From: Liopterus haemorrhoidalis
Taxonomy: Eukaryota > Arthropoda > Insecta > Coleoptera > Dytiscidae
Assembly (NCBI GenBank): GCA_963971575.1
Contig: OZ020612.1
Coordinates: 310,001 to 374,000 of the forward strand
DNA length: 64,000 bases
Reading direction: 5' to 3'
Both the position numbers and the translations under genes were made by a program. Positions within the stretch are counted from its first letter, which is position 1; every line of letters starts with the position of its first letter. Shown here in pieces: positions 10,630 through 21,290 of this stretch. The notes beneath the pieces were generated by a model that was not told the origin of the DNA, searched no databases, and was given only the letters and a program-made list of their open reading frames with translations.

Positions 10630-11045
10630 GAGGGTCATCTCAAAAGTACAATATTTTTTTTTAAATAAATAAAAGTATAAAAAGTTTAAAAAAAGTATAT
10701 TTCGAAAAGTACATATTAAACTTATTTTTCTACATAATCGCCTTGTTTTTCACTACATTTTTGGTACCGTGGTAAAAGTTGTTTTAGCCATCTTTCAACT
10801 TCTTGTTTCAAATTATCCTCGTTTGTGAAGCGTCTTCCCCGAAGATGTTGCTTCAGCTGCGGAAACAGGTGAAAGTCACTTGGTGCAAGGTCAGGGGAGT
10901 AAGGTGGATGTCCGAAAACATCCCATCGAAACTCCTCAAGCTTGAGTCTGACGAGAAGCGTGCGGGCGAACGTTGTCGTGGAACAAAAACACTGTTTTTG
11001 TCAACTTTTCCCTGCGATGATTTTCAGTAGCATTTTTATTTTTTG
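10630..11045 (-). mobile_element. Mariner family 2, 3' half
   Basis: Begins at gagggtcatctcaaaagtac (10630), which looks like a mariner terminal repeat next to a TA. It contains the C-terminal half of a transposase on the minus strand. The other terminus was not found; the fragment abuts a LINE remnant near 11050. Confidence 0.75.
10722..11040 (-). pseudogene. Mariner transposase, C-terminal half, frameshifted
   Basis: Reading down from about 11000: VFLFHDNVRPHA (second catalytic Asp), a 1-base frameshift, then LLVRLKLEEFRWDVF, HPPYSPDLAPSDFHLF (third Asp), LKQHLRGRRFTNEDN, and an end GDYVEK before the stop at 10722-10724. The order and spacing match mariner-family transposases. The N-terminal DNA-binding half and the first catalytic Asp are absent, so it is a dead remnant. 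Confidence 0.85.
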
Positions 11046-11059
11046 CCGTCAAAAAACGA

Positions 11060-11800
11060 ATAACACCACGAACTTCGCAATCATTTTTGTCTTTTGTTTG
11101 TTCATAACTAATCCTACTTTCTTCCCTTTTATTTAACCCTTTACTGCATGTATTTATTTTTGGCTGAAATAATTCATGAGCATTAGGAATTGGTTATTAT
11201 TGATAAAAATATTAATTAGAAAAATATATTTAAAATATTAATTATTATTTTTATGAAAAAATAATAATTATAATAATAATTTAGGGTTTGTGCCATACAT
11301 GGAACATTATGATTCTACATTATGTTACAAAAGAAAATGATTCCGTATTATTTGCTCGTCAATTGCTAGGTGTTTTTCATTAGGGATTAAAAGCAGTCGC
11401 CCTCGAATTTTTGAAAGAAAAGGTCGTATCTTCTAGTTGTCCTTTCTCAATAAATTCAGAGTTATTGTTGAAGTGCAAATTCCGCTTGATATCCTCAAAT
11501 CTATTGCAGCCCATTACTTGAGATACTGCAGGATTTATTGCTGTGTATGTGGCATATATAAACATTCATGAAGTAACGTTCTGATTCAGTTTAAAAAGTA
11601 AAATAAAAAATAAATATCGGTATGTGCCATATATGGCACACTATGCGGTAAAGGGTTAAGCGTTGTCAACATTGACTCTAAGTCTTCTTTTGTTTCAGCG
11701 AATATAACTATATCGTCGGCAAATCTTAAATTTGTTAGGTTTTTCCCATCAATTCTAATTCCATTTCCATTTTCTTCCCAGCCGATTTGTCTGTAACTTA
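11060..11800 (-). pseudogene. LINE reverse transcriptase fragment split by a piggyBac MITE
   Basis: On the minus strand from about 11800 the sequence reads RQIGWEENGNGIRIDGK, then LRFADDIVIFAETKEDLE, where FADD is the catalytic YxDD-type motif of non-LTR reverse transcriptases. The frame is cut at LTTL by the piggyBac MITE (11133-11659). Beyond it the characteristic continuation KVGLVMNKQKTKMI appears at about 11060-11120. Only the palm-domain region survives. The split at an exact TTAA shows that the LINE was there first. Confidence 0.85.
11133..11659 (-). mobile_element. piggyBac MITE, copy 1
   Basis: Bounded by TTAA at both ends (11133-11136 and 11656-11659) with terminal inverted repeats ccctttacYgcat and a nearby palindrome tgccatatatggca. 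Inside, the minus strand (11380-11565) encodes a 61-residue piece of piggyBac transposase including SQVMGCNRFEDIKRNLHF and ending in a stop. The catalytic DDD region is missing, so it is non-autonomous. It is nearly the same as the copy at 14259-14787 in opposite orientation. Confidence 0.9.
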
Positions 11801-11843
11801 TTAAATAGGAACAGACAGTACCCACGAAGATGGAGAGAAAGAA

Positions 11844-11846
11844 TGA

Positions 11847-11902
<56 letters not shown>

Positions 11903-11905
11903 AAT
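11844..11905 (+). repeat. (GAAA)n microsatellite
   Basis: About 60 bp of near-perfect gaaa repeats, which create spurious FFLSFFLS reading frames on the opposite strand. Confidence 0.97.
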
Positions 11906-13023
11906 AAAGAGTTGACAAACCGACACAGATACCCACACACACACACATTTACAGTGACAGATATTATGTGTTTAGTTTTATTGGATAGAAAATTGAAAAA
12001 TACTCGCAAATGACGTGTAATTTGTGTGAATGTTTGCTGGTTGTTATGAAAACTGAAGTTTACTGCCGGCAAACTGGGACGTGCAGGCGAATATTAAATT
12101 ATGTGGCAAATATGCTCTTTTGATACGGCTGTAATAAGACGATATATTCACTATATAGAACAGGTCGCACCGCAGCTTTCAGCCATCTCTCTCCGACCGC
12201 CCCCCCCCCCCACTCAACGGCGCCTCTGACGTTATATAATAATTTAAGATGTACAAGAAAGTTTCTTAACATAATTCCATCGATTATAACAATAATTGAT
12301 GAACCGTGTTATAAAGTTGGTGCAGTGAGCAGTAAAAAATATGGTGCATCTAATAATATGGCAAGGTATTTTAGACCAGTGTTCTTCAACCCGTGGTCCA
12401 CAGAAAAATCCTGCCGGTCCGCGAAAAATTTCGAATCATGTAGATGCACATTTTTGTTCACGACTATATACCAAATTTTTGTAGTCGACGCAGAAGCTAA
12501 ATTTTGTCTGAACTATGATTTATTTAATATATACTAGCCTCAATAAAACGCCTGGTTATTTTTCATACTTTTTTAGATCGTGTTTTTAGATTTTGCCGTG
12601 CTTTTGAGTGCTGGCAAAGCTTGCTTATATGGCGGACATATTCTCCCAATGAAATTAATATTTCTCTGCAGGGATCATATACAAATATTTTTACTTTAAG
12701 AAATAAAATGGATAAGTTCAAAAAGAAGCTAGTTCTTTGGAATAGTTGCCTACAAGAGGAAGATATAGATATAGTTTCCACTTTTGAAAGAATTTTTTAT
12801 TGCTGCTAATGTCAACCAGAAAATCATATTCAAAATAATAAGTCAACATTTAAGAGCATTAGCTAAAAATTTTAATAATTATTTCCCTGAAAATGAGGAT
12901 CCTCATAAAGGTAACCTCTGGATTAATCCATTAGACGAGTAAGTCGATCAGTTGTACACAAACTAACTGGCTGGTTATTTTTGGGATTTGATGAATTTTT
13001 ACCTGGTTTTGGATATATTATGG
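11906..13023. other. Noncoding; one partial hAT end
   Basis: No supportable gene. At 12379 a sequence cagtgttcttcaacccgtgg and a following ggtccgcgaa resemble the left end of the hAT MITEs at 15046 and 16408. No partner end or 8-bp duplication was found. A C run lies at about 12199-12210. Confidence 0.45.
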
Positions 13024-13482
13024 TTGGTTTATATACGGAACAAGAATAAGGAATAGGAAATAAGAATAGTACACAAGAATAAAAAATATTAAACCGTTTA
13101 TATAGGACATAACATTTCGTCGCTGCGCCTGCGTACTTGCGTTAGCCTGTGTTTAACATTTGTCATTTGACAGGTTCTTAAAACTTACAAGAAGAATAAA
13201 TAAAAATAATAAATACATTTTATTGTTGTTTACAACCCTCTGATCACAACTGAAAAACATCTGTTGAACAAATTTTATTACGGCAGACATTTTGATTGCT
13301 GTGCGCAGGCTTATCGTGTCTTATTCTTGAAATAAGAATAAAATGTTGAATGTTACCAACTATTCCTATGTTTAAGTTAAATTTCATTCCTACATAAACC
13401 GATATACGGCGCAGCCATGTTTTAACATCTTGTGTACTATTCTTATTTCCTATTCCTTATTCTTGTTCCGTATATAAACCAA
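13024..13482 (+). mobile_element. Long-TIR MITE of unassigned type
   Basis: Starts ttggtttatatacggaacaa and ends with the inverse (ttgttccgtatataaaccaa). Inverted arms extend about 55 bp through ataaggaataggaaataaga. The ~340-bp interior has no ORF. I could not define a clean target duplication. Confidence 0.75.
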
Positions 13483-13900
13483 GCATTATAATTTTCGTTA
13501 CTTTCCGCTATATGGAAAATAAATGTTAAATAATAAAGAAAAACAATTTTTATATTAACTATTTTTAGTATTTTAAATGAGTATTTGTAATTACTTACCG
13601 TTCCCGGTTGTCTTTTTATTTTTATTTATTTATTTATTTTTATTATTTTCGATATTACTTTTAAATTGGTCAGCTCTACTGTTATCAAGTGTATTTGTTT
13701 ATATCTTTTTATATAATTGCTATTAGTTAAATTGAGTTGTATTGATTAACATTTTGTTATTTTGTAAATTAAGAATATTTTTTAATTTTTTATTTCTGTA
13801 TTTTAATCGTGTATTTCAAAGAAAAATGAAAAACAATATTAGACAAAATAAGAAATAAGATATTCAGCGAAAAACAAGATACAAAACCAGTGGAGACCAA

Positions 13901-14032
13901 AATAGAAGAAGACTAAGATATCTGGGATATATACAGAGAATGTGTGAAGAGAAAATAGTAAAAAGAGTTTTCAAAGCAAGAACAATGAATAAAATTAAAC
14001 CAGGAAGAACGAGAAAAACTTGGCCCCAATAA
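13901..14032 (+). pseudogene. LINE ORF2 C-terminal fragment
   Basis: One frame reads RRRLRYLGYIQRMCEEKIVK, then RVFKAR, KPGRTRKTWPQ and a stop. The RRLxYLGHxxRM...GRxRKxW pattern is the conserved region C-terminal to the reverse transcriptase in many insect LINEs. Upstream catalytic motifs are not present. Confidence 0.7.
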
Positions 14033-14258
14033 ACAAAACAAACGCTACAACGAACAGAGGTGTAAAGTAATACAGAGATATAACAGAGGTGTAAAGGAGG
14101 AGGAAATACACAAATGACACAACACGATGGAAAAAAATAAGAAGAACAACACCAGGAAATAACTAACTCTTCTACAGCCTGTAAGTCAGTAACTTTTAAT
14201 ATTTTAACATTAAAAAATCGTCGTGTGCTAGTGGACATGCTCTTTCTTTATAAGATTG

Positions 14259-14787
14259 TTAACCCTTTACCGCATAGTGCCATATATGGCACATTCCGAT
14301 TTTTATTTTTTATTTTACTTTTAAAACTAAATCAGAACGTTACTTCATGAATGTTCATATATGGCACATACACAGCAATGGATCCTGCAGTATCTCAAGT
14401 AATGGGCTGCAATAGATTTGAGGATATCAAGCAGAATTTGCACTTCAACGATAACTCTGAATTTATTGAGAAAGGACAACTAGAAGATACGACCTTTTCT
14501 TTCAAAAATTCGAGGGCGACTACTTTTAATCCCTAATGAAATACACCTAGCTATTGACGACCAAATAATACGGAATCATTTTCTTTTGTAACATAATGTA
14601 GAATCATTAATAGTTCCATGTATGGCACAAACCCTAAATTATTATTTTAATTATTATTTTGTCATAAAAATAATAATTAATATTTTAAATATATTTTTTT
14701 AATTAATTTTTCTATCAATAAGCACCAATTCCTAATGCTCATGAATTATTTCAGCCAAAAATAAAAATTCATGCAGTAAAGGGTTGA
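14259..14787 (+). mobile_element. piggyBac MITE, copy 2
   Basis: Starts with TTAA (14259-14262) and ccctttaccgcatagtgcc, and ends gcagtaaagggttga, where the last TTAA has become TTGA. It encodes on the plus strand (14351-14536) the same 61-residue piggyBac fragment as copy 1 with few changes (MDPAVSQVMGCNRFEDIKQN), then a stop. Two copies sharing one deleted structure indicate a MITE family that spread after the deletion. Confidence 0.9.
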
Positions 14788-15037
14788 CCTGCTACAACCT
14801 TTTGGTCTTCATCTTCCCGCATATCACACCCGCAACCAAACGTTATTTCACTTAACAAATTTTAATACTAATTCCTTCTGTAATTCACCCCATCAGATTG
14901 GCATCTACTTATAATATGAACTTTGGGACCATTGATATTTTCAATTCTGCCAAACTTCTGTTCCGCCGAAAGTGCATTGAAATTCTAAGATAAACTTTAT
15001 GTTGTCCAATAAATTGCATATTTCATTACTTGTATGT
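14788..15037. other. Noncoding spacer
   Basis: Nothing recognised between the piggyBac MITE and the hAT MITE. Confidence 0.5.
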
Positions 15038-15045
15038 ATCTATAA

Positions 15046-15353
15046 CAGTGTTTCTCAACAGATGGTCCGCGGACCACCGGTGGTTCGTAGAAAATTTTTT
15101 GTGGTACGCGAAAGTTTTAGTATGTATTTTTTGCAGTCTTTTTGTTATTTTTATGGACATTATATAAATAATTTTTATTTTGTTTATTTTCTGTCAACTT
15201 CTGTGATTTTCTACAAATAAAAGAAATGTATTTAGTTAGTACAGTAAATATATTAGTTTTCTTGCAAAAAATGCATCAACAATTATTAGTGGTCCGCGTT
15301 ACAAAATTATATATTTTACTGGTCCGCGGTGCGTTTTTGGTTGAGAAACACTG
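15046..15353 (+). mobile_element. hAT MITE with perfect 8-bp TSD atctataa
   Basis: Ends cagtgtttctcaac and gttgagaaacactg are inverted repeats, and the 8 bp on each side (15038-15045, 15354-15361) are identical, the hallmark of hAT insertion. Interior motifs ggtccgcgg occur near both ends. No transposase is encoded. Confidence 0.92.
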
Positions 15354-15361
15354 ATCTATAA

Positions 15362-16399
15362 TATTTTGTATTTGTTTACTCTCTGATTATGTACTTTAAT
15401 TACTAATTGTTTAAACATATAACGTGTATTTAACAGAGAACACTTTATCGGGCTTGTCCTGTGTTTGTTCCAGTCCAATAAATAAATAAAAAAGTATTTC
15501 TACGGTTTTTTTTCCAAATGAGGTCGGTCTACGATAGTTTTCCCTGGGTGGTTTAATTTGCCAGTCCGCCACTGCTTTATAAATGAGGCAGTTTGTCCTG
15601 AAACTATGTGTGATTTTAACAGGAGCTTCAATCCGTAATAGGATTTGCTGGCGAGGGCGAGGACGAGGAATATCTGCAGGAATAAACGAAAGCGAATGAT
15701 GGAGATGGAGATGAAGATGAAGCGAGCTTACCAAGACTCATTTATAACAAATCTCGCGCGTATAATTGTACGGAATTACATTAATTATATATCTCGGGTA
15801 AAGATTGTTTAAATGACTGGAATTTTAGGGAATTTTACGCTCTTTATAATTAATCCAAATAGCTGAAGTTACATCAGCTCGCTCTGTGTGTCTAATCATT
15901 AGGTAGTCGGGGCGGCCCGGCGAGGAGGGGCGCGTTCAGCTGTTACCGTACAGCCGTACTGCCTCGCCAATATCATGTAAATCCGCCGACATTCCCTCTG
16001 CAAAAAATACCTCTCTCTTCTCTTCACCATCAAGCCCTTTGTCCATCTCTGTCCATCTGCACAATCTCCAAATAATGATACAAAAACTAAAATTATTTAA
16101 CTGCTAGGTAAGGAAATATTTTCTCATCGGTTATATCCCAACAGTTCTGAATTTTATTGAATTAAATTTAGACAAAATGTTTGAGACTTCATAATTTACC
16201 TTGAAAGCTCGAAACCGAAAATCGAGAACTTCGTATGTAAATTATTCGGAAACAATTATTTTAAGGAGTTGGAAACATTTGCTTAAAAACAAAATTTTGC
16301 AAAAAATGTACGTCTTCCTGATGTGTCCTAAAAGTAAATTAATGAACCGATTTGAAAAATTCTTTCAGTAGTGTATAACTTAGTCTTTCCTAAGATATA
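15362..16399. other. Noncoding; possible LINE 3' tail and a GC-rich patch
   Basis: At 15440-15495, cgggcttgtcctgtgtttg followed by caataaataaataaa resembles a LINE or other retroposon 3' end (compare 19020-19050). A GC-rich patch lies at 15910-15970. The 107-codon minus-strand frame at 15411-15734 is not recognised and is probably chance. Confidence 0.4.
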
Positions 16400-16407
16400 G
16401 TCTATAT

Positions 16408-16585
16408 CAGTGTTTCTCAAACCTTCGAAAGTTGCGGACCACTTTCAGAGTTCCACACTAACCGCGGACCACCAACGTCAAGAAAAACATTTCTTTTGCG
16501 TAAAGGCCTATTATTAATACTAATGAAATTTTGTGTGCGCGGACCACTAAGAACTGACCCGTGGATCACCTGTTGAGAAACACTG
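16408..16585 (+). mobile_element. hAT MITE, TSD gtctatat/ctctatat
   Basis: 178 bp with inverted ends cagtgtttctcaaa and gttgagaaacactg, and 8-bp flanks matching at 7 of 8 positions. It belongs with the MITE at 15046; both carry cggaccac motifs. Confidence 0.88.
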
Positions 16586-16793
16586 CTCTATATCATTGTT
16601 ACCCAACTGGAAGGGAATGCGACACTATGGTATTTTAAAATTTTACTTTTACATGGTTTAATTTTTTCAATTTCAAAAATGTACTTCTCACCATTAACAA
16701 TGTGTTATTTGATTTATATGTAGTTCACCCCTACAAATGATTTACTCCTCTTTGCTATCTTAAAAACAAAATGTATAACAGTAGGCGCTACTG

Positions 16794-16836
16794 AACGAGT
16801 TCATGTGTGTAAGCTCCTTACACACATGAACTCGTT
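16794..16836. repeat. Perfect 20-bp hairpin
   Basis: aacgagttcatgtgtgtaag, a 3-nt loop ctc, then the exact complement. No T run or gene next to it suggests a transcription role; it may be a tiny foldback element or mutation hotspot. Confidence 0.85.
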
Positions 16837-16876
16837 TATTAGCTGCTAAATTTTTTTAATTATATTACTCATAAAT

Positions 16877-17284
16877 GGAAGAGGAGGTTGTACGGGTTGC
16901 GGACAGCAATGAAAACTAATCAAATCAGCTGACAAGTTTCGAATAAGTTTTATTCTTCATCGGAGCTACAATAGGATAATTAATATAAGTGTATAACAAT
17001 AGAATGTAGTGTAATTATAATAAATATATAATATACAACAGCATAAATGAGAGTATAATGTTACATTATACTCTCATATATATATATATATATATTATAT
17101 AAGAGTATTTATTATAATTACACTACATTCTATTATCATACACTTATATTAATTATCCTATTGTAGCTCCGATGAAGAATAAAACTTATTCGAAACTTGT
17201 CAGCTGATTTGATTAGTTTTCATTGCTGTCCGCAACCCGTACAACCTCCTCTTCCATTAGTATCTACGGACACGACTACTCCAC
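16877..17284. mobile_element. Large palindrome, Penelope-like terminal repeat pair
   Basis: Two arms of about 155-160 bp (16877-17035 and 17103-17257) are near-perfect inverted copies: gaggttgtacgggttgcgga and its complement, and ctccgatgaagaataaaact and its complement. A short AT-rich centre holds a smaller palindrome. The block is flanked by a 13-bp direct repeat attactcataaat (16864-16876, 17285-17297), which I read as the target duplication. Sequences like gatgaagaataaaacttatt and inverted terminal copies are seen in Penelope-like elements, so I infer that origin. No protein is encoded. Confidence 0.7.
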
Positions 17285-17297
17285 ATTACTCATAAAT

Positions 17298-18414
17298 ACA
17301 AAAAATCCATAGCATTACTAGTCATAATTTAGCCACGAATTATAAAAATAAATAATTTAGTCAATAACACAAAAACTAAAATATTAAGTGATAATTAAAT
17401 TTTGAAATCTATAAAAATTTGTGAAATGTGTTTAAATATTGTGCCGAAATTCTCTTATATATATTTATTTTTCCATAGAAAAAATCAGTAATGCCACAAT
17501 TTTTGAAAGAATAGATTGAAGATTTTGACTGTCGAAGTACATAGATCTTATGAAAAATTTACTTGACTGTCCAGGAATAAGGGTTTCTTGATCATAGCTA
17601 CGACCCTAAAAATGAATTCCCAAAAGCTAAATGACAGACAGGGCTCTGTTTGCAGACCTTCGGCAGCATGTAGCCTGTAGTCGGCCTGATCCTGCAATAT
17701 TCAACTGATACGTCCATCGAGACCAACAGATAAACTTCCTCGTCTTCAATATGTAATTGAATTTCAATGAAAGGTCTCTATTAGTTCCAGATTAACCTAC
17801 CAGAAATAGCATATGCTACAGGACCAGCACAAATTATATACGATAAGTCTAATTGCCGGCTGTGGCTGTCTACCAACAGCTTGCCAAAGTTTATAACGAA
17901 ATATTTTCAAAAGGTAAATGGCATTTGTTGATATATTTATCAGCTACAAAAATATACACCTAAAAAGATTGTTAAGTTATCAAAACCTATCCGGAAGATC
18001 TGGAAGAAAAACTTAGTGAAGAATTTACTTTAATTAAGCCAAAAGGCCGTCTCTGACAATGGATGCCTTGTGCGGGTCGCCCTGTTGGCTCCTGGGTAAG
18101 ACTGGGCCTGCGGTATTAACTGCGAAAGAGAGTTATTTTCAAAACTAAAAAGGATTAAAAATGAACTAAGCAGCACAATGGATCAAACTATAAGCTATTC
18201 CAAAGGTTTAGGCAGAACTAACTGGAATTTTCATTTTTGTAAGTTGTCATGAGCTCTTATTTTATGGTTTGAAGTAGGCTTTTGCTAAACAAAATTGTTA
18301 AAAGCCTCACTTAATCGGTAAAAGTTACTAACATTGAAAATCTAGTTCCGCCTAAATGTTTGGAATAGTCTTTACATTGAACAAGGTTTCGCAAATGAGG
18401 ACATATAAGGCAAC
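17298..18414. other. Noncoding, no recognised feature
   Basis: No gene, RNA or element end that I can support. Confidence 0.4.
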
Positions 18415-18606
18415 TACCTAGGGCGCAAACCATAAGAGGGCGCAAATCATAATGGAACGCAAATCATAAGAGGGCGCAAAACATATGGGTGCGTAAACCA
18501 TGAAGGAGCGCAAACTATAAGAGGGCGCAAACCATAAGAGGGCGCAAACCATAAGGGGGCTCTAACTATAAGGGAGCGTAAAACACGAAGAAGCGAAACC
18601 ATAAAA
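18415..18606 (+). repeat. Minisatellite of ~17-18-bp units
   Basis: About ten or eleven imperfect copies of agggcgcaaaccataag, each diverged at a few positions. It follows ggcaactacctagggcgcaa, a phrase common at ends of some hAT elements. The array may have arisen by expansion inside such an element. Confidence 0.85.
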
Positions 18607-18895
18607 GGCGTGCAAAAACCCAGTTGCTCTTATTGAACTGTGCAGCATATATAATAATAATAATATTAGCGTTTTGTTTAACACAATGAATAAATTACAA
18701 TACATGTGCATCATAATATATAAGTAGACATATACAGGACCGATATCACCATTATGATGCTTTTCAACTACCATTTCAATAGCTGTGACATATTTTTTAT
18801 TTCTTATTTAAATTTTAAAAAATTGGTAAGAAATACACTGTGCAATTGCTAAATTTTTGTAATACCTTTTATAATTTCATATGTTTGATGTACTA

Positions 18896-18973
18896 CAGTG
18901 TTTCACAACATTTTTCTTGAAACAGTTATTAATTCAAAATATATTAAAATGTAATACCGGTTGAGAAACACTG
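18896..18973 (+). mobile_element. Very short hAT MITE, TSD atgtacta/atgtactg
   Basis: 78 bp only. Ends are cagtgtttcacaac and gttgagaaacactg, with 8-bp flanks matching at 7 of 8. It is an extreme deletion derivative of the same hAT terminal family. Confidence 0.85.
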
Positions 18974-19019
18974 ATGTACTGTACGATAGTACTTTGTGTA
19001 TTATACTTTGTGGTGCTTT

Positions 19020-19052
19020 ATTTTGGGCTTGTCCCGTTAAGCACCCTTTCAA

Positions 19053-19088
<36 letters not shown>

Positions 19089-19100
19089 AAAATAATAAAA

Positions 19101-19163
<63 letters not shown>

Positions 19164-19168
19164 ATGAA

Positions 19169-19203
<35 letters not shown>

Positions 19204-19225
19204 GTAAATGAATTAAAACAAATTA
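19020..19225 (+). repeat. (AAAT)n array after a retroposon-like 3' end
   Basis: ttttgggcttgtcccgttaa and a caataaataaat start resemble a LINE-type 3' end; about 175 bp of aaat repeats follow, with few interruptions. The retroposon body upstream is not recognisable. Confidence 0.85.
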
Positions 19226-20093
19226 GAAGAGTATGATTGAATGCCTAGGGAAACCAAGAGACAGGGGCGCCACAAGGCGATTAAACTATGATTTTTGTAT
19301 ACTTATTTGTAACGTGCAAAAATTCTACTTTACTATTTTTTTTTAAACTCCAGTGAATAATATTTAGGCGCCAAAGGCCCTAACGCCGGCACTGTTCAGG
19401 CCCCACACTAGCTTTGCCTGGAACTGTTCTTTAATAAACTTCCAGTCCACCACATATCCACCACCGGTCCAGTATTTTCTCCCCACCGTCCTTTCTCCAT
19501 CTGTTTCCGTATCCACTTCTTGCAATAGTTAATACACTTTTAATGGATGTTTTTTTGTCGAGGATTAATAATTAAAATGTGTAATTGGATTCGCGGTAGC
19601 TACATCTACATAAATTTCAAATTTAAATTCAACTTTTTAATTTTAATTTTAAATAATTTATTGATTCAAGTGTTGCTTTGGGACGCGCTAACAAACTATG
19701 TATGCACGCGCCGCGACGCGCCGCGCCCAATGGAAATATGTTCAGGTAGATAATCGGACAAATTCGTAAACAAACATTATGAAAAATAAATTAAACGTCA
19801 AAAATAATGGTCATGTTTTTCATGTACACAATATATGTTGCAATTGTTTTAATAGATTTATTTACGGACAATAATTCATTCGAATTTATTCATTTGTAAT
19901 GTTGTTGTATTCAAATCGAATCAACTTACACTCATGTTACCAGTTCGATGCTGAATTTAACAGTTAGGCCGCACACGACTAGTTTGCTGTTAAACAATTA
20001 TTTTCCTTCAACAGCTCTAGAAGACGCGCATTATTAGCCAGCAATTTTAAAATAATAAATAATACACATGGTTATATTTCACAAAATATTTTA
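19226..20093. other. Noncoding; possible hAT fragment
   Basis: No gene. At 19261-19393, caggggcgccacaaggcg and ggcgccaaaggccctaacgc ... gccggcactg suggest a degraded hAT element, but the flanking 8-mers do not match. A GC-rich cluster with gcgccgcgacgcgccgcgcc lies near 19708-19730. Confidence 0.4.
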
Positions 20094-20600
20094 TTAAATG
20101 TTAGGCCATCTTCAGAAGAATGAATGTACAAGAAATGCTGACAATATTACCTAAATATACAGGTTAACTATTACGAACAAATAGGTGTGGGAAAGGATTA
20201 GGAAATACAACAGATCCAGTTGTTCATTAATAAGGTTATGCCCTTCTCGCTGTGCATATTTAATCTCAAATGCCTGGAGACATGGATTTTCCACTTTTAT
20301 TTTCTAAATGTAAAATTTCTAAATTTTTTTCATTGCAATGTTGACCGTTTTCTATAAGATGTTTGGATAAATTAGATGATTCGGATTTATTATATTTCCA
20401 TGCCCTCAAGTGTTCTTGAAATCTGATTTTAAAATTACGTTTAGTTTGCCCTATGTAATACGCGTTACAATCATTACATTGGATTTTGTAGATACCGGAA
20501 TAGGAAGTATTTTCTTTCTGATTTATTTTGTTATTAACTAATTTACTTCTAAGGGTATTTTTATTATAATAGTCTAAATTTATTTTAATAAATATTTATA
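20094..20600 (-). pseudogene. Penelope-like element, GIY-YIG endonuclease domain (1)
   Basis: Reading down from about 20585 on the minus strand: LDYYNKNTLRSKLVNNK, SGIYKIQCNDCNAYYIGQTK (GIY and YIG motifs), then RNFKIRFQEHLRAWK with the conserved Arg and Glu, SSNLSKHLIENGQHC with the conserved Asn, and LEILHLE. In Penelope-like elements this C-terminal domain nicks target DNA for reverse transcription. The reverse transcriptase part is missing or unrecognisable, and the end degenerates after about 20290. A ggccatcttcagaag phrase at 20104 fits a Penelope 3' region. Confidence 0.85.
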
Positions 20601-20636
20601 TATTATATTAAAAAAATATATAAAAATATATATAAA

Positions 20637-21290
20637 AATCTGAAAAAATTCTAAGTAATGTACATTGGTGTGAACCGGATTTTTTGATCAGATTATGTTT
20701 TCGGAAAATAATACATTTTTTGTGTTTTTTGGTTGACAATGTGCAAAAGTTATAGTTATGTAACACGCTACACTAGAGGCGTATCCTGATGTAATGGTTA
20801 TGGTGCTCACTTCTTACTCAACAAAATAGAGTTCACTCCCGGCGAGAGGTGACAATTTTATTTTTTCTTTTTTTTTTTGCATTTTTATTTTGTTTAAATT
20901 ATTTTTTCAAAATTCAAGTTATATTTTGGCATATATTGCATTTAATTTTTAAAAGCGTAAATTTAATAACCAGTGGAAATTGTTGAAATTATAATTTAAT
21001 TCTATGTTTCAATGTACACGAAATTAGAGGGAACGGAGCTTATGACTTATGACAACCAATGGAAGCCATAGGCGCAATTTTTAAAATCTTAATGAACCTT
21101 GCTATATAAAAAAAAAATACTGCACATATTTAGAAACCAAATAATGGTATTAAGCATTCGAATTAAAATTAACAAAAAAATATTTTAACATAAAATTTGA
21201 TTTGGCATCCCAAATAATCATCATTCACTTATTAAATACCTGCGAAACTCTGAAATTTGTGAAAATTCACACTTCACATCAATTTTTATA
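20637..21290 (+). repeat. Repeat family D, copy 1
   Basis: Runs from ctaagtaatgtacattggtg through a tRNA-like module (20783-20857), a T-rich stretch, agcgtaaatttaataaccag, cattcgaattaaaattaac and catttattaaataccTgcga to the palindromic-core end motif (21237-21287). The order is the same as in copies at 27310-28035 and, inverted, 36641-37690 and 57004-58215. No protein is encoded. Confidence 0.8.
20783..20857 (+). repeat. tRNA-like module in repeat D copy 1
   Basis: A-box-like tgatgtaatggttatg and B-box-like gagttcactccc about 40 bp apart, consistent with an internal RNA polymerase III promoter. The sequence between the boxes differs from that in the other repeat D copies. It does not fold as a canonical tRNA. 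Confidence 0.55.

Noticed and set aside
11586..12072. Frames with repeated FFLSFFLS segments
   Set aside because: Produced by the (GAAA)n microsatellite; only the FADD part at 11660-11800 is a genuine (LINE) remnant.
13864..14238. 124-codon minus-strand frame, hydrophobic
   Set aside because: It is the antisense shadow of the LINE C-terminal fragment (RRRLRYLGYIQRM) on the plus strand.
16794..16836. Intrinsic terminator
   Set aside because: A perfect hairpin, but no T run after it, no upstream gene, and this is a eukaryotic genome.
19261..19393. hAT element
   Set aside because: The ends look hAT-like (gcgcc-rich, gccggcactg), but the flanking 8-mers do not match; kept only as a possible fragment.
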